DNA of 64,000 nt from Tribonema minus (lineage: Eukaryota; Sar; Xanthophyceae; Tribonematales; Tribonemataceae). Each line of letters opens with the position of its first letter. The stretch's first letter is position 1. The translations under genes and the position numbers were made by a program. The notes beneath the pieces are model-generated. The model saw only the letters and a list, made by a program, of their open reading frames with translations. It was not told the origin of the DNA and made no database searches. The stretch is from contig JAFCMP010000514.1 of assembly GCA_017506865.1 (NCBI GenBank), positions 1,054,001 through 1,118,000 of the forward strand, given 5' to 3'. Shown here in pieces: positions 1 to 14,069 of this stretch.

Positions 1-1152
1 TCACTCGGTGTAATTCGCCATGCTGCTCTAAGTACCTGCCTTGCTATATTTATTATTCCCATGGCCTGAGTGAACTCACTACTCTGTAGTGTACTCTAGG
101 CTAACGGGTGACATGCACTGCTGGCCGACCTCGTTTGTTGAACCATTAGATCGAACCTTCGTCAAATTGAAGTTTTCATTGCCAAGTTGAACAACTTGAA
201 GGTGCCCGACATCAATGCAGCATAGGGACCTGGGGCAGGAAGTCATTTGAACTCAAGAGGTGATGAACAATTGAAGTAATCGTTCCTGATGCACCTCGAA
301 TGGTACCATTTGAATGTTCGACCGAGCTGTCAGTCACTGTGATCGGCTCTAAGCTTAGCCTATTGGTAAGTGTTGTATATCTGACTCCGGAGTTCCGCCC
401 GCGTTGGGGCGCGGGCACCAAAACGAAATCCTGATTTCAGATTGTTGTGGGCCTCTGAGCAGCCTGGGGCAGGTACTTGACATGAATCTCATACAAAAAT
501 GATGTTCTGTCAGCTGACGCTGCCACAGTCACTGTGTGGGCGCGCCCACCAGTCACGGTGGTCCAGTGGTCCCACTGTAATGTGAAGGCACGGTGACCTC
601 CGTTCCAGGCGCTGACATGATATGATATGCCGCAGCGGCTGCCTGCGCTGGCAGCCACAGTCACGGTGCCACATTGCAATTCCAACCATAACCTCAGAGA
701 TGCGTATTTTGACTCTGAGTGACAAGCTTCTGCATGCATGATGCACATTCCAGAGTGACGCTTGGAAGGCCCTGGTGTATGCAATGGCGGCGCTGACATC
801 AGCAGCACTCAGTCTTGCACGTGATGTGCCACAGTCACTGTGGTACTGCACAACAGCAACATCAGCCCTCAACAGGCGCTGCTGCAGCGGCTGGTAGCCT
901 GAGCAGATGCCTGCCAGTGGTGCGCGCCGTGGCACGGGCGCGAACTGCGCCACAAGCAGAACTGGGCGCGGCGCCACGATTGTTGCGGCCCAGATTGCAG
1001 CCCAGCTGTCATGACAGTGTGACTGACAGCGTTCCGCAGTCTTGGGCTAGTCTCAGCACCTTTGCCGACACAACAGGACTTCGGAGCGCTGCACAGCAGC
1101 AGGCGGTGCAGTGCGCTTGATGAGCGCTGCTGCTCACAGCCTGAGGCAGTGC
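1..1152. other. No gene recognised (downstream of gene 1)
   Basis: Only short overlapping open frames with no recognisable motif or consistent splice sites are present. Composition is mixed, and AT-richer than the adjoining exons. It most likely holds 3' flanking or intergenic sequence beyond the minus-strand gene that occupies 2-15 kb. Confidence 0.5.
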
Positions 1153-1573
1153 TCAGCTGCGCGTGCTGCCAACGATCCTCGCTCCGGAGCGCTGCAGCGC
1201 GGAATCAGCCGCCCCCCCCTTGCGCCGCACCCCCCACGACCCGCCGCCCCCCTCCCCCGCCATGTCCCCCCACCGCTTCTGCGGCTTCGGCAGCGTGCCG
1301 CAGTACGCCGGCGGCAGCGGCGCGCGCCGCCGCAGCAGCGCGTTCGACGCCGACGCCGCACTGCCCGCGCTGCTGCCGCCCGTCCCGGGGCGCGACCACT
1401 CGTCCGCTGCAGTGTCGGCGCTCGCGACATCATCGCTGTCGCCTTCGCCGCCGCCGCCGCCGCCCCCCCTGCTGCGGCCGCCGCTGGCGCAGGTGCTGCC
1501 GCCAGAAGGCGCGGCAGCGGCGGCGGTGGGGCGCGAGAAGCACAGGCCGCTGAAGCTCACAAAGTCACGCTCG
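1153..1573 (-). other. Candidate last exon of gene 1
   Basis: An open minus-strand segment starts after a pyrimidine-rich acceptor (CTTCACCCACAG) and ends in TGA at 1153. Its Gly/Ser/Ala/Asp composition matches the exons of gene 1. It needs two bases from the preceding exon, but the best donor of that exon (at 2131) supplies one. An alternative donor near 2294 (GATTG then GTATGG) would supply two. The opposite strand also has an open frame here, starting with an ATG at 1261 and ending at a possible donor near 1578, so strand choice rests on collinearity with gene 1 only. Confidence 0.35.
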
Positions 1574-2130
1574 CTGTGGGTGAAGGCAGGCGCCACCGTG
1601 ACGGGGTCTGCGAAGCGTATGCACGAGACAGCGTGGAACGGTTATGCATCAGCCATGCGGCATGGGGACAGTATGCACAATGTAAAGGACAGGCAGCAGT
1701 TGAGACGAATAGGTCAGGCTTGCAGTTCCATGCGTGCCACCTACTAGGCAACCGGCGGGGGCAGGGTCAGGGCGAGGCGAGGGCATTGGATAAGGGTGAG
1801 GGTTATAGGGCTGCAGCAGTAGCCGGCTTGCGGATAGGTGGAACTTAGGTTGACATCAACCGCAGTTCACCCGTGCATCGCAATCTTATCAAGTCGCTCA
1901 GGCTGAGGGTGCGTAACGTGGACTCTGCATCGTCAGAGACGTGCTGCGGTGCGGCTGATGAGCACTGTCTTGAGATTACTACATACATACCCTTCACCGC
2001 CGCCAGAAGTCCGAGATCATCATGATGGCAGCGCTCACACGCTGGTACTACGCTCCCTCACCATGTACGCAGCGCCGCCATCGAGCACGCCGCAGCAGCT
2101 AGCTGCAGCGGCTTCCGGCATCTCACGCAC

Positions 2131-5100
2131 CTGCGTCAGCCAGGCCCAAACCGGATGACTGGCTTGCAGAACTCCCGCCGCTGCCACCGCCGCCGCCGCC
2201 GCTGCTGCGTTGCTGCCACCGCCCCACACCGCCCCTGCTGTGCGGAGGCCGAAAGAAGCGCGCATTCGGCACCACGTGCGCGCCCATGCCATACCAATCA
2301 TGCACGGCGGCGGCGAAGGGCGTCAGGTGCTGCGTCTGCGGCGGCAGCCGCTGGCGCTGCTGCTGCGGCTGCTGCGGGGCTGTCGCTGAGCACTGCTGCA
2401 GTGTTGCTGCAGAGGCCACCGACGCCTCCGACGCAGCGCACAGCAATGACGCGCTGCTGACCAGCGTTGGCGACAGCGACGCGTCAGTTGCCGGCGCTGT
2501 CGCTGCCGCCTCGCCTCCTGCTGCTGCTGCCATCGTCGCCTTGAGCTGCTGCTGCTGCTGCTGCTGCTGCTGCGCCAGCGTGTCATCAGGGGCGTGCGCC
2601 GCCTGCGCTGCAGCGACCTTCAACGGCGCTGGCACCACCACCGCCGCCGCCGCTGCGACGGCGCCGCCGGCACGCGTCACCGGCCGCACCGCCGCCGCCG
2701 CCGCTGGCAGCGCATCCATTGTCGGCAGCGGCGTCCGCGCGTCGCGCGCCCACGGCGGCGGCATTCCCGCCGTCATGCGCGCAAGCTGAAAGTCGCCGCC
2801 GGCCCAGTATGGCGCAGCTGCAGCGCCGGCTGTCGCTGGCGGTGGCCGCAGGTAGGCACCCTCGGCGCTGCCGCCGGCGCTGGCGCATCTGTTGGCGGCG
2901 GCGGCAGCGGCGCCGCCGCTGCGGCGGTGCCAGGGTCCCGGCGGCAGCGCTTGTAGCGCGGAGAGCGGGCTCAGGTGCTGCGTGGGGCACGTGCCAGTGA
3001 CGTGACACAGATTTGAGACATGGAAATGAGATGGCTCAAGATTGTGCACAAGTGGCGGATGCGGTGGAGAGCTCCATGTTGATTGAGAAAGGTGCCGCTG
3101 TGAGCAGTGGGGCGCCCAAAAACCACTGCTTGACGCCGCTGCTGGTTCAAACTACCAGTGCGGTGCGCTGCCACGAACGTTGCCAGCCCCCGCACACTGG
3201 CATGCATTAGCAGCGGGCCTGTCTCGCCATCAACATCAGCCTGTCGGCTACGCAGCTGACCCTTCTGCGTCACATGACAATACTACACACACAAAAAAGC
3301 AAAAGTCACCGCAAACACCTCAAGCCCATCAGCACCACAGCCGTTTGAAACAAAAAACGTTGGCTCATCTTGAAGATTACAACGGCCGAAGTCTCAGTGC
3401 TCACCACGTGCTGCGGGCGCGGCACCAGCGGCAGCAGCGCCTCCGCAGAGAACACCGCATGGCACACGCGCAGCGGCGGCGGCGGCGGCGCCACGCGCAC
3501 CGCCGGCGGCGCCGCGCGCGCCGCCGCCGCCGCTGCCGCCACGGCCGCGCTCTCCGCCGCGGCGGCGCGCGCCGCGGCGGCGATGCGCTCCTCGCGCCGC
3601 GCCTGAATGCGCCCGCGCTCGCGCTCCCGTTCCTGCGCCCTTTCGATGGGCGACAGAGGGGCCGGCCTGACAGGCACAGAAGGGCTCGGGCTGGCGCAGG
3701 GGGATTCGGTGGGGGAGGTGACGCTCCCATGCGGCCGTGGCGGGAAGTGAGGGCCCGCCGCTGCCGCTGCGTGCCCCCCGCCTTGCGCCGGCAGCGCGCA
3801 GTAGTTGGGCAGCACCTGAGGTGCGCGAGCGTGCGACAACGGCTCGTGTTCAAGGCGCTGGGCAGTACTGCCTGTGCACGCTCGCTGCGTATTCTACTTT
3901 TGAGCGGAAGCGGCAGCACATAAATGCAAGCGACAACACGTAGCAGGGCCGACGCTGCCCACGCGCGATGCGACGCAATGGCCACTGGCACGATAGCGAC
4001 TGTCGTGACGGGATCCGTCCGAGTTCACAAGGGGGACAGGCCTTGGAGTGTGAAGTGCGTTTGCAGAGAGTGCGGGTGCAGCGCGTGCGTTGCAACTTTG
4101 ACTGGCGCCGTCCACTGGCAGCAAGTGCAGGGACACAGCTGCAGCAGAGCAGTAGCTGGTAGGCTAGCGTACAAACCGAAGCACAGACATCCTTACGGAG
4201 CTCTCAGTTCCTGGAGGAAGCAAACGTACACTGGCACCGAGCACAGCAGCACAAGCTCTGATGCGCAATCAGGGCCAACTTTCGCAGCAGCGCTCACCTG
4301 CCAGCCCCCCCCCAGGAACCCCGCGGGCCGCCACGGCGGCAGCCCGTCCTTGGGCACGTACTGCCGCACCGCCTTCCGCTGCAGATACAGCAGATCGCCC
4401 GCGACGTCGCTGTGCCGCCGCACGCGTGCACCGCGGGCGGGCCGCCAGCCGAACCCCACGCCGCGGCACTCCTCTGCCGCCGCGCCGTCGGGCTGCGCCG
4501 CTGCCGCCGCCGCTGCCAGGTGCAGCGCATCGCCGTCGCTGCGGCGCCGCGCCCTCTCCGTGCACATGCCGTGCTGCTGCTGCACCGCCGCTGCCGCCGC
4601 CGCCACCGCCGCTGCCCTGGCAGAGCGCGGCAGGCCCCTGAGCGCTGCTGCGGATGACACACCTGCCCCCGCCGCCGCTGCTGCCGGCGGCTTGTAGCCC
4701 GAGGCGCGCCACGGCCTGTTCCTGTCTGCGGAGCCAGCCATCGCTGCTGCGGAGTCCGCAGAGTCACCAACAGCATTGCCAGCGGCGGCGGTGGCGGCGA
4801 CTGCGCCGTCAGCAGCAGCAGCAGCGGCGGCGGCGGCGGCAGCTGCAGCGGCACCGCCCTTCCTGCGCGGTGGCGGCTTGGCGTACCGCGCATTCACCAT
4901 GTCCACCATGAGCAGGGGGTTCAGCTTTATGCGCAGACGGCCTTCATTGACAGGACCTCCCCCCTTTCCTTTTCCCTCCGTGCCACTCTCGTGCGGGTGC
5001 GAGTCGGAGCTACGGATCCGCAGCAGCGCCACCTTGCACGTGGCCTCAGCAGCCTCCGCTGCCGCCGCCGCTGCTGCCGCGGCGGTGGCGGCGGCAGCGG

Positions 5101-8100
5101 CGCGCTCGTACAGCTGCTGCGCCTTGCTGCTGGAGCCGTTGTTGGGGCCCAACAAATCGCCCACTCGCACGGCGCCGCCGCCGCTGCCGCCACCTGACTG
5201 CCAGATTCCGCCGTCGGCAGCGGGAACGACCCATGGCGCAAGGTGAGACTGCGCAGCACCGGGAGCATTGGTGGCAGCGGCACCACTTCTGCCAGGCCCT
5301 GCTTGCGCGCCTGACCCAGCCGAAGCGGCTGTTGCTGTTGCTTCGGCGGCGACGGCAGCGGCAGCGGCGGCGGTGGCGGCGGCGGCTGCGGCGGCGGCAG
5401 CGGCAGCGGCGGCGTCGTCCGCCGCTGCGGCCGATTCCGGCGCTGCTTCTAGTTGAAGTTCAATCTGGCCACGCGCTGCCTCGCGAAGCCGACTGAGCAC
5501 TGCCCCCACGTCGCACTCCTGCAAACGGCAATGTCATGATGCAGTGGAAAGTAATCGAGCGTTGCGGAATGAGGACCACATCCGACACATGGTAGAGTGA
5601 CAGATTTCGGCTCCGTGCACAAACTGCACTGCCAAACTGCTAGTGTTAAGCGTACATGCACCAGTTGCACAGTGTAGGGGGCATGTCTCATGGAACCCAC
5701 AAGCGAATCAGGGACAACGAGACAGGACCCCCGCGCCCTGAGCACAGATGTCGCGTACACACACACACAAGAAGACCACACCATCACAGCAGCGCTCAGC
5801 GCCGCGCTCTTCCGCCAGCGCGTTCACCTGCAGCATCTCCACGACCTCGACGGCGCCGCGCGGCACGCCGCACTCCGCCAGGAAAGCCCCCAGGTCCCCC
5901 CCGCCGCCCCCCTCCATCGACGCCCCCGCCGCGCCCTGCGGAATCTCCACGAGCTTGTCGTACTCAACGGGCGCGGCGACGGCGGCGGCGGCGCCGGTGC
6001 CGCTGACGAGCTCGCCGAGCGCAGCGCTCAACTGTTTGCTGATTAAATCGCTCGCAGCTGCAGAATTGCCGCCGCTGGCGCCGCCTCTGACGTCCGCGGC
6101 GCTGCCGACGTGGGACAGGCTGCTGCTGCCGCCACTGCCGCCGCTGCGCGCCGCCGCTGCTGCGGGGCTCCCGTCAACGCCGCTGGCGGCAGCGGCGGCG
6201 CCTGTCAAGCCTACAACGTGAACCTTGGCAACGCGGCCCTCGCTGTCCACGTATACATCGACGTGGTGCCAGGCCGGCGCAGCTGCTGCCGGTGTTGCTG
6301 CAGCGCGCCCTGGGCTGGCGCTGCCGCTGCCATGGCCCTCAGCATTGCTGACTGCGGCGTCACCGTCTTGCGCGCTGCTACTGCTGCCGCCGCCATCATC
6401 CTCAGCGCTGCCGCCACGCGAATCGCCCGCAGCACTGCCGCCACCGCCGGCCACCGACCCGCCGCCACCACCACCAATTTGTGCCGCCTGCGCTGTTGAT
6501 TGCGCTGCGTCGTCGTTTTCGTCGGTTCCCGCGCCAGCCACTGCCGCAGCGACGCGGGCCTGCGCCTCCTCTAGCGCCATTTCTCCGCCCGTTCTCGCGA
6601 CAATCAACTTGGCGGCTGCGTCCAGCAGTGCTCCGCCGCTGCAGCGCTTGGAGACGTCCGCGCCGGCGGCGCCCTCCGCCGCTGCTGCCACCGCCGCCGC
6701 GTTGGACACCGCAGCCTGGCGGCAGATGTCATTGCGGCATTGCGTTTGGGGGTGGTTTACTGAGTGCACTTTTAAATTACTTGCATTGTGAGGGGTGCGT
6801 GTCTGCAGCTGCATGCAGGTGTATGCGGTCTGCCATTCCGATTCTGTGTGTACCAGCTCATCCTGGCCCTTGGCCATATCACTCCGGGTGTAGGATGATG
6901 ACTTGTGCGGCACGAGTCATGGCATGCGTCGTCAGTCCAATGCGCTATGTAACCGCCGGAATGGAGTGCGCGATTGGGAGTCAAACCGTAACATCACCAG
7001 CCTTCACTGTCTAACCCTAACCCTAACCTCAACCTTAGCCCTAATCCTAACCGTAACCCTAATCGCATCCCTGACCCTAATGATCGGATGATCATTGTTA
7101 GCATCTCTGTGGCCAGCGCGGGACGCAATGGGCACACGCACAAATTGCCGGACCGCTGCAGGCTTATCTCGCTTGCGCTGCGGCTAGCACTCACCCTGCA
7201 CACACAATTTCATTGGCTGCTGAGCGTTTCACACAACAGCTTCAGCTGCAGCTTTGTACTTGAAGTAGCGTACTATGACAGCACAGTGGTGTTAGGAAAC
7301 TGCTTGGGTATGCGTCGCACTGACAGCAGAATGACGCCCCACGCAAGTTCACATTCCCACGCACAACGCCGCAATCAGCTGCATGCATGCGACTTGCAGC
7401 AGCGTGCTGAGCGATGCGCACGCCGCGCCAGCAACAATTTCATATTTTAAAATGCTTCAACTCATAGTATCATGATCTCATACATCAACACAAACTTGAA
7501 GATTCTCACCCTGAAGACGTCACTCAGTTGAAGTTTGTGCTCGCCCAGCAGCTGCCTGAGCCGTGCGCCCGCCTTGCCGACGGTGCGCGAGTCTATCGTC
7601 AGCTTGGAGAGGCCGTCGCCGCGGCACACTATCTGCGCCGGCACCTGCGCAGCGCATAGAGGCAAAGGTATGTAGGTATGTAGCGTGTGAGGTTTTGTTC
7701 TGGGGTACTGAGACATGAGGGCAAGGCGTCGACACCTGCGCAGCCAAAGGCATGCAGGTCTGTAGGCGTGTAAGTTCTTGCTTGGGGGTGTTGACACATG
7801 GGGGCAAAGGCGCCGGCACCTGCGCAGTGCATGGGGGTGAAGGCATGTATGTATGCAGCGCATGTTTTTTCTTGGCAGGGGTATTGAGACACGGGGGAAA
7901 CGTTTGCCCCCCAGTCTCGACAGCAAAGGCGCCGGCACCTGCGCAGCGCATGGGGCGAAGGCATGTATGTATGCAGTGTGTGGTGTATAGCACGGGGTGT
8001 TGAGACATGGGGGCAAAGACAGGCATCCGACTGTGCACAGCGCAGGGGGCGAGTGTGGTGGTAGGGGGGTTGTGCGCATAGTGCGCACCGCAGAGGGTGT

Positions 8101-8457
8101 ATGTGGTGGTGGTGGAGGAGTTGTGGCCGTTGAGACGTGGGGGGCAAAGAAACATGTCGCGGCGAATCACTAAGACGTGTGGGGGGGTTGTGCGTGTCAA
8201 ACAAGGGGGGGGAAGGCAGGCACCATTGGGCATGTCATTGTCAACCAGGAGTCTGGCACGTCCGCCTGATCTGCTCTACAAGAGTAATGGGGCCCGGCAT
8301 GCGACGCTCCTGGCGGTGACTATGTACCAGCCGCTGCACCAACATGAGTCCGCTCAATTTATTCATCATTGTTGAAGTATGCGCATCCACCCTGAGTGCC
8401 GATGCGCTGAGCACTGAAACACGCTGATGATCACCTGCTGGCTCTGCGCCGCCTCCT

Positions 8458-8488
<31 letters not shown>

Positions 8489-8878
8489 CGCGCCAAACGT
8501 GTACGCCGCGGCGTCCGCCGCCGCGGCAGCGCCGCCGCCACCGCCGCCGCTGCTGCGCGGCAGCATGAACTCGCCGTCCAGCAGAACGCTGCACTCAAAG
8601 CTGGTCACCGCCTCAATCTCAGCATCGTCGTCTCCAAATATGTCACCATCGCTCAGCACACAAGGATCAGCGGCGGCGGCGGCGGCGGCGGCGGCGGCGT
8701 CTGCGCCACCTACGTCCGGCGCGCCGCCGCTGCCGCCGCGCAGCGCATCGCCACTCATTGCCGCTGCTGCGGCCTCGGCGCCATCCGCAGCGGCGTCAAC
8801 AGGGGCATTCGTGGGGGCCATTGCGTCTGCGTCAGCGCTTTGCGTCGGTCGCCGCCGCAGCGGCGGCAGCGCGGCAGT

Positions 8879-8909
<31 letters not shown>

Positions 8910-9466
8910 TCGGCGCTGCGCGCATGCCTCGAGGCCAGCAGCGACGCTGCTGCCTGCAGCGTCGGTGCATCATTGACGGCAGCAGCGCCAGATGCAGCCG
9001 AGCTACCAGCACTGCTGAGATACTCTGATGCGGCCTCGCGGGCTGCATCAGCAGCAAGGGGGTCTCCGCTCGCAGCCCCAGACGCCGAGACCGCCTGCAC
9101 GCCTTGCCGCTCGATGACATCATCGGCGACGCGCGTCCCTCCTGGGCCCTCGTTAGCAGCGAAGTTGTCGCCTGCGGATAGGTCAATTGCAGCAGCAGAT
9201 GCAGTGGCAGAGGTGTCCCGGACGCCACTCTGCGCGAGCGCGCTCGCCGCAGTGGGTATGTATACTTCCACCACGCCTGAACCCCCATCCACAGCGCCGC
9301 GTGCCGCTGCGCCACCGCTCCCTCCTTGCGTTTCCACCGCTGCAGCAACGCTGCTGCTGCCACGCAGCTGCGCTACGCCGCTGCCGCCGCCACAGCGGTT
9401 GGACTGCGCGTCTCCTTCCTCATCGCTGCTGCAGTAGGACCCGGAGTCAAGCCCGTCGGCATCGTC

Positions 9467-9498
<32 letters not shown>

Positions 9499-10760
9499 CG
9501 CGCGGTCGCGGCCGCTTCCGTCGCAGCTTCTTCTTCTGCTCCGCCGCCACCGCCGCAGCCACCACGGCGACGACGCCCTCTCGGGGCGCCGCCTGCGCGC
9601 CTCTGCTGCGCCGCCTGCCGTCGGCGCGCGCTTCAGAGCTGCAGGTGCTGCCGCCATCGCCGCTGCCGTCGCCGTCCGTCTCGCCCGAGTGCTGCCGCGA
9701 TCTCCGCCGTCGCCGCCGCACGCCCCCCCCCGCCCTCTCCCTGATTGGCGGCGGCGCCCCGCCACTGCCGCCGCCGCCGCCGTCATCGCCACTTGCGCCG
9801 AGCGCATACTGCCGCACCACCTCCCAGCTGTTGGAGGCGTGGCCCGCAACGAATGCGGGAGCAGTGCCGCCGCCGCCGCCGTCGCCGCCGCGCGCCGCCG
9901 CCGCCGCTGCGTCTGCGCTGTCCGGCGCCCAGTCATCTGCGTCAGAGGCCCGCGGCGGGCGCCGCGACGCGCGCCTGCCGAGCCTCTGCGCCACCGCCGC
10001 ACCGCCGCCGCCGCCGCCGCCGCCGCCTTTCCAGCTGGAGTCGGCGCTGCTGCCTTTCCAGCTCGAGTCGGGGGTTAAGGGAGACATGCCGCCGCCGCCG
10101 CCGCCGGGCCGGAAGGCCGGTTGTCCCCCTTTGCCTGGTGGCAGGCGGTTTCTGTCGTCGGCGTTGTTGTAGTAGTCGCCGTCGCCGCCGCCGCCGTACG
10201 CTCCTAGGCCGCCGGCAGCGCCTGCGATGCGCAGCGGTTTGGCAATGCATTTTTGAGTGCAGAGGTGACGTAGTAGTGAGAACGTGCAAGATGCTGTGGC
10301 GGTGTCATGTAGAAGTGATCGTCAGTGCGCATTGAGCCGCTTTCAAGTAACCACAAGACACACGTACATTCTGGTACCAAGCTGGACGTCTACCATCCGG
10401 GCTTCTTCGCGCCCTCAGCGAGAATCAATAAAAGGCACATGTACATACATACCTGCGGGCCGGAACGCGGCGCGCGCGGACATGCGCCGCCCCCTGCCGT
10501 CGTCATACGGGTCCGTCATCGGCGCGTCGCTAGAGTCGCTCGCGGCAGGCTTGCCGCTCATCGGGCGCGCTCCCGATCGCGCAGCGCCGCCGCCGCCTAG
10601 CTGCACGCTCATCCGCCGCCCCGTAGCGGAACCGCCGGCCGACGCAGGCGGCGTCCCTATGCGGCCAGCGCCGTCAGTACGCGAGCCTGATGAGACAGTG
10701 GCAGCGGTGGCGGCGGCGGCGGCAGCGCGGGATGAGGTGGGCGAGGCGGCAGCGGCGGCA

Positions 10761-10793
<33 letters not shown>

Positions 10794-13700
10794 TCGCGCG
10801 GAACCTGCTGCGACGAGCGCCGCTTGGCCCTGCGGCGCTGCTGCTGCGCGGCACCTGCGCGTTGAGCGCCGGGCGCTGCTGCCATGTCGTCGACGCCCTC
10901 GCTGTCATCGTCGACGTCGCTGTCATTCTGCCGCCGGTCTCCGGCACTGGTGTCCGCAGCAGCGGCGGCAGAAGCGGCAGCGCCGTCGCGCGCTGCTGCC
11001 GCGCTGCCGCTGCGCTGCGCAGAATCGCCGCGATCCGCTGCAGTTGACGCGGCTTCTGCTGCAAAATTAGCGCCGCCGTGGTCGCGGCCTTCACCATCAT
11101 TGTTGCTGGCACTCGCATCGCCGCCAGTACTGGCAGCGCCCGGCGCACCGCCGCCGCCGCCGCCGCCGCCGGCGGCAGCGCTGCCGCTCAGAATGCCCGC
11201 AGCGCTGTTGCACCGGCGGCGCTTCCTGCGCTGCTGCGTAGGCAGCGACGCGAAGCCTGCGAAGCTGGCGCGCGTCGCGTGAGCGGGCGCGCGGCCCACC
11301 GCCAGCAGCCCCGCTTTGATGCGCTGGAGCTTGTCTTGGAGGCTGTCCATGCGCGCGAAGGTGGCCACAAGGTCCACAGGGGAGTGCACGCCATCACCGT
11401 CTGCAGCAGTAGAGGCATCGTCGGCGGCGGCGGCGGCGGCGGCCGCTGCGGCGGCGGCGGCCGCTGCGGCGGCGCGCTCTTCCGCCGCTGCCGCCGCCAG
11501 CAGCGCGTCAGCGGCGGCCTGCTGCGCTGCTGCCGCCGTCCGCTGCGCTTCCGCTGCGTCCGACACTGCACCTTGTGCGAGATTAGACTCATCGCCAGTC
11601 GGCTGCTGCGCCTCCGACTCCAGGTCAGCGGCACCGCCATTGGCGTCAAATGCGCCTGATGCGCCGTCCGCAGCAGCGCTGGCTGTGGCACCATCATCAG
11701 CCGCAGCGGCAGCACCGCTCAACGCCGCGTCTCCACCGCCACCAGCTTGCGCTTCAGCTACCGGATCACCACTGCTGCTGCCTGCCTCCCATCCACCGCC
11801 GCCGTCGGCGCCAGCGCCGCCCTGCTCTCCTACGTCTTGCAGCGCAGTCTCCTCGCCGGCGGCGGCAGCGGCAGCAGCGGCAGCAGCGGCGGCGGCGGCA
11901 GCGGCCAGGTCGGCCGCGTCGTCCTCCCCCTCCTCCTCGCGCAGCACGTCGTTGCTGCTGCCGCCGCCGCCGCTGCCGCCGCCGCCGGCAGCGCGCGCCC
12001 GTCCCTCCCAGCGCTCGCGCATCTCGTGCAGGCGGCGCACCTGCGGCAGTGCTCAGAGCGAGGGCAGCACGAAGGGTGAGAGCACGGCTTCGTAGCATGT
12101 CGGCACTAACTCCCTCCTCTGAGCAATAATGGTGATCCCGCACCCGGCAGTGCCTGTACACTGCGTCGCAGTGACAGTGAGCTGTACCGTGACTGTCGGC
12201 ATGAGCTTCCTCTGGCAGTCTGCCACAACTTCAACTTCAACTGTTCCTGCGGCAAGCGTCGCAGCCAGCCGCTGCGCAGTGCGCGCGCCACAGAAAGCCG
12301 ACTCTCCACATGGAAAGCGGACGATGTGTGTGCACACCCAATCAGATTTGCCCGCTCCTGGTCCGAGCGCTGCTGTAACGCATGCAATGCGCGCGCGCGT
12401 CATCACCTGCGACACGTGGCGCGAGCCCAGCCCACAACTTCAATGCCAGCAGCGCCCGTGGCACGCACATCTCATTGTGAACACGCGCAGTCTGCAAGCG
12501 CAGGCAAACAGCTGGTCGCGGCCGTTCGAGCGCTGCTGCAGCGTACGCAATGCGTGTGCGCGTGCCGTCACCTGAGACATGTGGGTCGAGCCGAGGCGCC
12601 CCGCCGCGCGCGCGCTCTGGTAGCCCGCCATGACCTCCGCCATGTCGACGTCGCGCGCGCAGGCGATCTGCGAGTCACGCTTGTAACCGGCGGGCGACGC
12701 GGCGGGGTCGACAATTGTCTCCAGCAGCAGCCACAGGAATGCTGCGTACTCCTCCTCGTCGATGTTCTGTGCGTATGCAATCAAGAAGGGGGAGTGGGGT
12801 AGATGATGCGTTTGGCTTTCGTGCGCATGTTGTCAGCTGAGGCGCGCAACAGTGAAAACTCTGTTTTGTCCATGTGCATGTCACCGGTTGCACTGCATAC
12901 TCCTCCTCGTCGATGTTCCGCTCACGCGTGCGTGTGCGAGGAACGAGGAGGGAAGAGGGGGGTAGAGGACAAGTTTGGGTTCCGTGCGCGTGTCGTCAGC
13001 TGAGGCGCGCGCAACAGTGAGGATGCTGCGTTTGGCTGGTGAGTGTGATCGTCTCCAGCAGCAGCCACTAGAACGCGGCGTACTCTTCCCTGTCGATGTT
13101 ATGCGCGCGCAGCGGCGGGAGCGAGCGACACAACCACGAGAGTACGTGCACGTTTGTCGCCCGAATGCGCAACAGTGACAATAGCCCGTTTTGCCCATGT
13201 GCATGTTACCGGTTTCGCGGCGTACCCTCCTCGTCGATGTTCTGCGCGCGCAGGGGCGGAAGCAATGCGGCCACTACACATGCGTGCACGCCGCGTAGAG
13301 CAAACACCCATGCCTCGAACGCCAAAAGGCTTGCACACGGAAGTCTTTTCACTCCTGTGGACATGGCGGCACTGGTTGACTCGTGGCCAACTGCCGGGGC
13401 AGCGGCGACCACGGTTACTGGTGGACGGCATTCAATTCGACGGCTCACCACTCCTTGTCACCTACTTTGAGCTCTACAATCTTCTGATTCGTCTCCATAC
13501 ATACATACCTCCGTCCAGAGGTCGGCGAGCTCAAACAGCGAGCGCAGGAACGACGGGAAGTCCATGCGCCCGCGCGTGCGCCGCGTGTCGCGCGCCCAGT
13601 CCGCCTCCGCCGCCGCCTGCGCCTCCTCCTGCGGCGTCTCCGGCACGAGCGCGTGGTGCAGCTTGCGGCTCAGCAGGTAGTACTGCTCCGCGTCGATGAC

Positions 13701-14019
13701 GTCCGTGGAGTCGTCGGCATTGCGTGCAGCGGCAGCGGCGGCGGCAGTAGCGTCGGCATCGCCGCTGCCGCTGTTCCGCGTGCCGCCACTGCTGCTGCCG
13801 CGCTGGCGGCTGCCGCTCCTGCCGGCGCGCGCGGCACTGCTGCTGCTGCTGCTGCTGCTGCCGCGCGTGTCGCGCACGCCGCCGTCGCCGCCGCGCTGCG
13901 CCACGCCGCCGCTGCCACGCGAGCTGCGGCTGCTGCCGCCGCCCCCGCCTCCGCTTCCCCTGGCGCCGCCGTCGCTGCCGCGCTGAGCATCGCCACTGCT
14001 GCTGCCGCGCGGGCTGCGT

Positions 14020-14069
<50 letters not shown>

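Noticed and set aside
8427-9437. Plus-strand open frames of up to 336 codons opposite gene 1 exons
   Set aside because: Ala/Pro/Arg frames mirrored from the minus-strand GCN repeats. The minus-strand exons have consistent splice phases; the plus frames do not.
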